Assembly (NCBI RefSeq): GCF_937927635.1
Contig: NZ_CALBRW010000026.1
Span: forward strand, 1-21,747
Source: an uncultured Microbacterium sp.
Lineage (GTDB): Bacteria; Actinomycetota; Actinomycetes; Actinomycetales; Microbacteriaceae
Direction of reading: 5' to 3'
Length of the DNA: 21,747 nt
The position numbers and the translations under genes were made by a program. The notes beneath the pieces were generated by a model. It saw nothing but the letters and a program-made list of their open reading frames with translations. It did no database searches and was not told where the DNA came from. How positions within the stretch are numbered: position 1 is the stretch's first letter; every line of letters starts with the position of its first letter. Of this stretch, positions 21,416-21,747 are shown in pieces.

Positions 21416-21747
21416 GTGCCAGCAGTGAACCTCGGGATGCCGCGCGTCCCCTCAGTCCTCGCTCCTCGTCGCAAGTCCCGTCAGATCCGGGTCGGCAAGG
21501 TGCTCGTCGGCGGCGACGCCCCGATCAGCGTGCAGTCGATGACCACGACGAAGACCACCGACATCAACGGCACTCTGCAGCAGATCGCCGAGCTCACGGC
21601 GGCCGGCTGCGAGATCGTGCGCGTGGCGGTGCCGTCGCAGGATGACGCCGATGTGCTGCACATCATCGCGGCCAAGAGCCAGATCCCGGTCATCGCCGAC
21701 ATCCACTTCCAGCCCAAGTACGTGTTCCAGGCCATCGATGCCGGATG
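21416..21747 (+). CDS. ispG: 4-hydroxy-3-methylbut-2-enyl diphosphate synthase, N-terminal part (partial)
   Basis: IspG/GcpE is the [4Fe-4S] enzyme of the penultimate MEP step, reducing MEcPP to HMBPP. Only the first 110 codons are inside the window. They hold the IspG N-terminal TIM-barrel signature: RKSRQIRVGKVLVGGDAPI, VQSMTTTKTTDINGTLQQI, AELTAAGCEIVRVAVPSQDD and PVIADIHFQPKYV. The [4Fe-4S] cysteines lie in the missing C-terminal part. The GTG at 21416 is chosen because it is 6 nt behind TAGCCT; a GTG at 21425 or ATG at 21437 would shorten the non-conserved N-terminal tail. With dxr at 13502 it makes two MEP-pathway genes on this strand, with rseP between them. Confidence 0.95.
   Translation, partial: MPAVNLGMPRVPSVLAPRRKSRQIRVGKVLVGGDAPISVQSMTTTKTTDINGTLQQIAELTAAGCEIVRVAVPSQDDADVLHIIAAKSQIPVIADIHFQPKYVFQAIDAG

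Overview
The window looks like chromosomal core DNA of a high-GC actinobacterium, most likely Microbacterium or a close Microbacteriaceae relative. The signs are strong G/C bias at third codon positions, an actinobacterial F1-ATPase operon, the MEP-pathway genes dxr, rseP/rip1 and ispG on one strand, a YcnI-type copper protein, and many promoters of the TANNNT type set exactly 6 nt before the start codon (leaderless mRNAs). I see no rRNA or tRNA gene, insertion sequence, prophage or CRISPR array. The assignment rests on protein features only; no database was searched.

Layout. 1-3585: 3' end of the ATP synthase operon (atpA C-terminus, atpG, atpD, atpC) closed by a strong hairpin. 3605-7305: a YaaA family protein, a DUF5684-like membrane protein with a GYPAQP repeat tail, an aldo/keto reductase and a PP2C phosphatase. 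7327-10020: a large EccC/EssC-like membrane ATPase with two P-loop modules. 10030-12357: an R. etli-type asparaginase (-), an OsmC family protein (+) and a PlsC acyltransferase (-); the last two converge and share a CTAG as both stop codons. 12482-14590: a secreted FKBP lipoprotein and dxr. 14601-17749 (mainly -): a long perfect palindrome, a divergent MurE-like ligase, a YcnI/DUF1775 protein and a histidine-containing membrane protein. 17831-19147: the site-2 protease rseP/rip1. 19276-21278 (-): a PhzE-type fused anthranilate synthase preceded by a complete ribosome-mediated trp attenuator with a tryptophan-rich leader peptide. 21416-end: the start of ispG.

How it fits together. ATP synthase makes ATP at the membrane. 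Its epsilon subunit is only the N-terminal beta domain, while alpha carries a C-terminal extension, so control of ATP hydrolysis may have moved from epsilon to alpha. dxr and ispG act in isoprenoid precursor synthesis with rseP between them, as in other actinobacteria, but opposite-strand genes for cell wall, copper and tryptophan have been inserted among them. The most striking items are the trp attenuator controlling a PhzE-like enzyme, the MurE-like ligase with an altered amino-acid-binding site, the widespread leaderless promoter geometry, and the truncated epsilon subunit.
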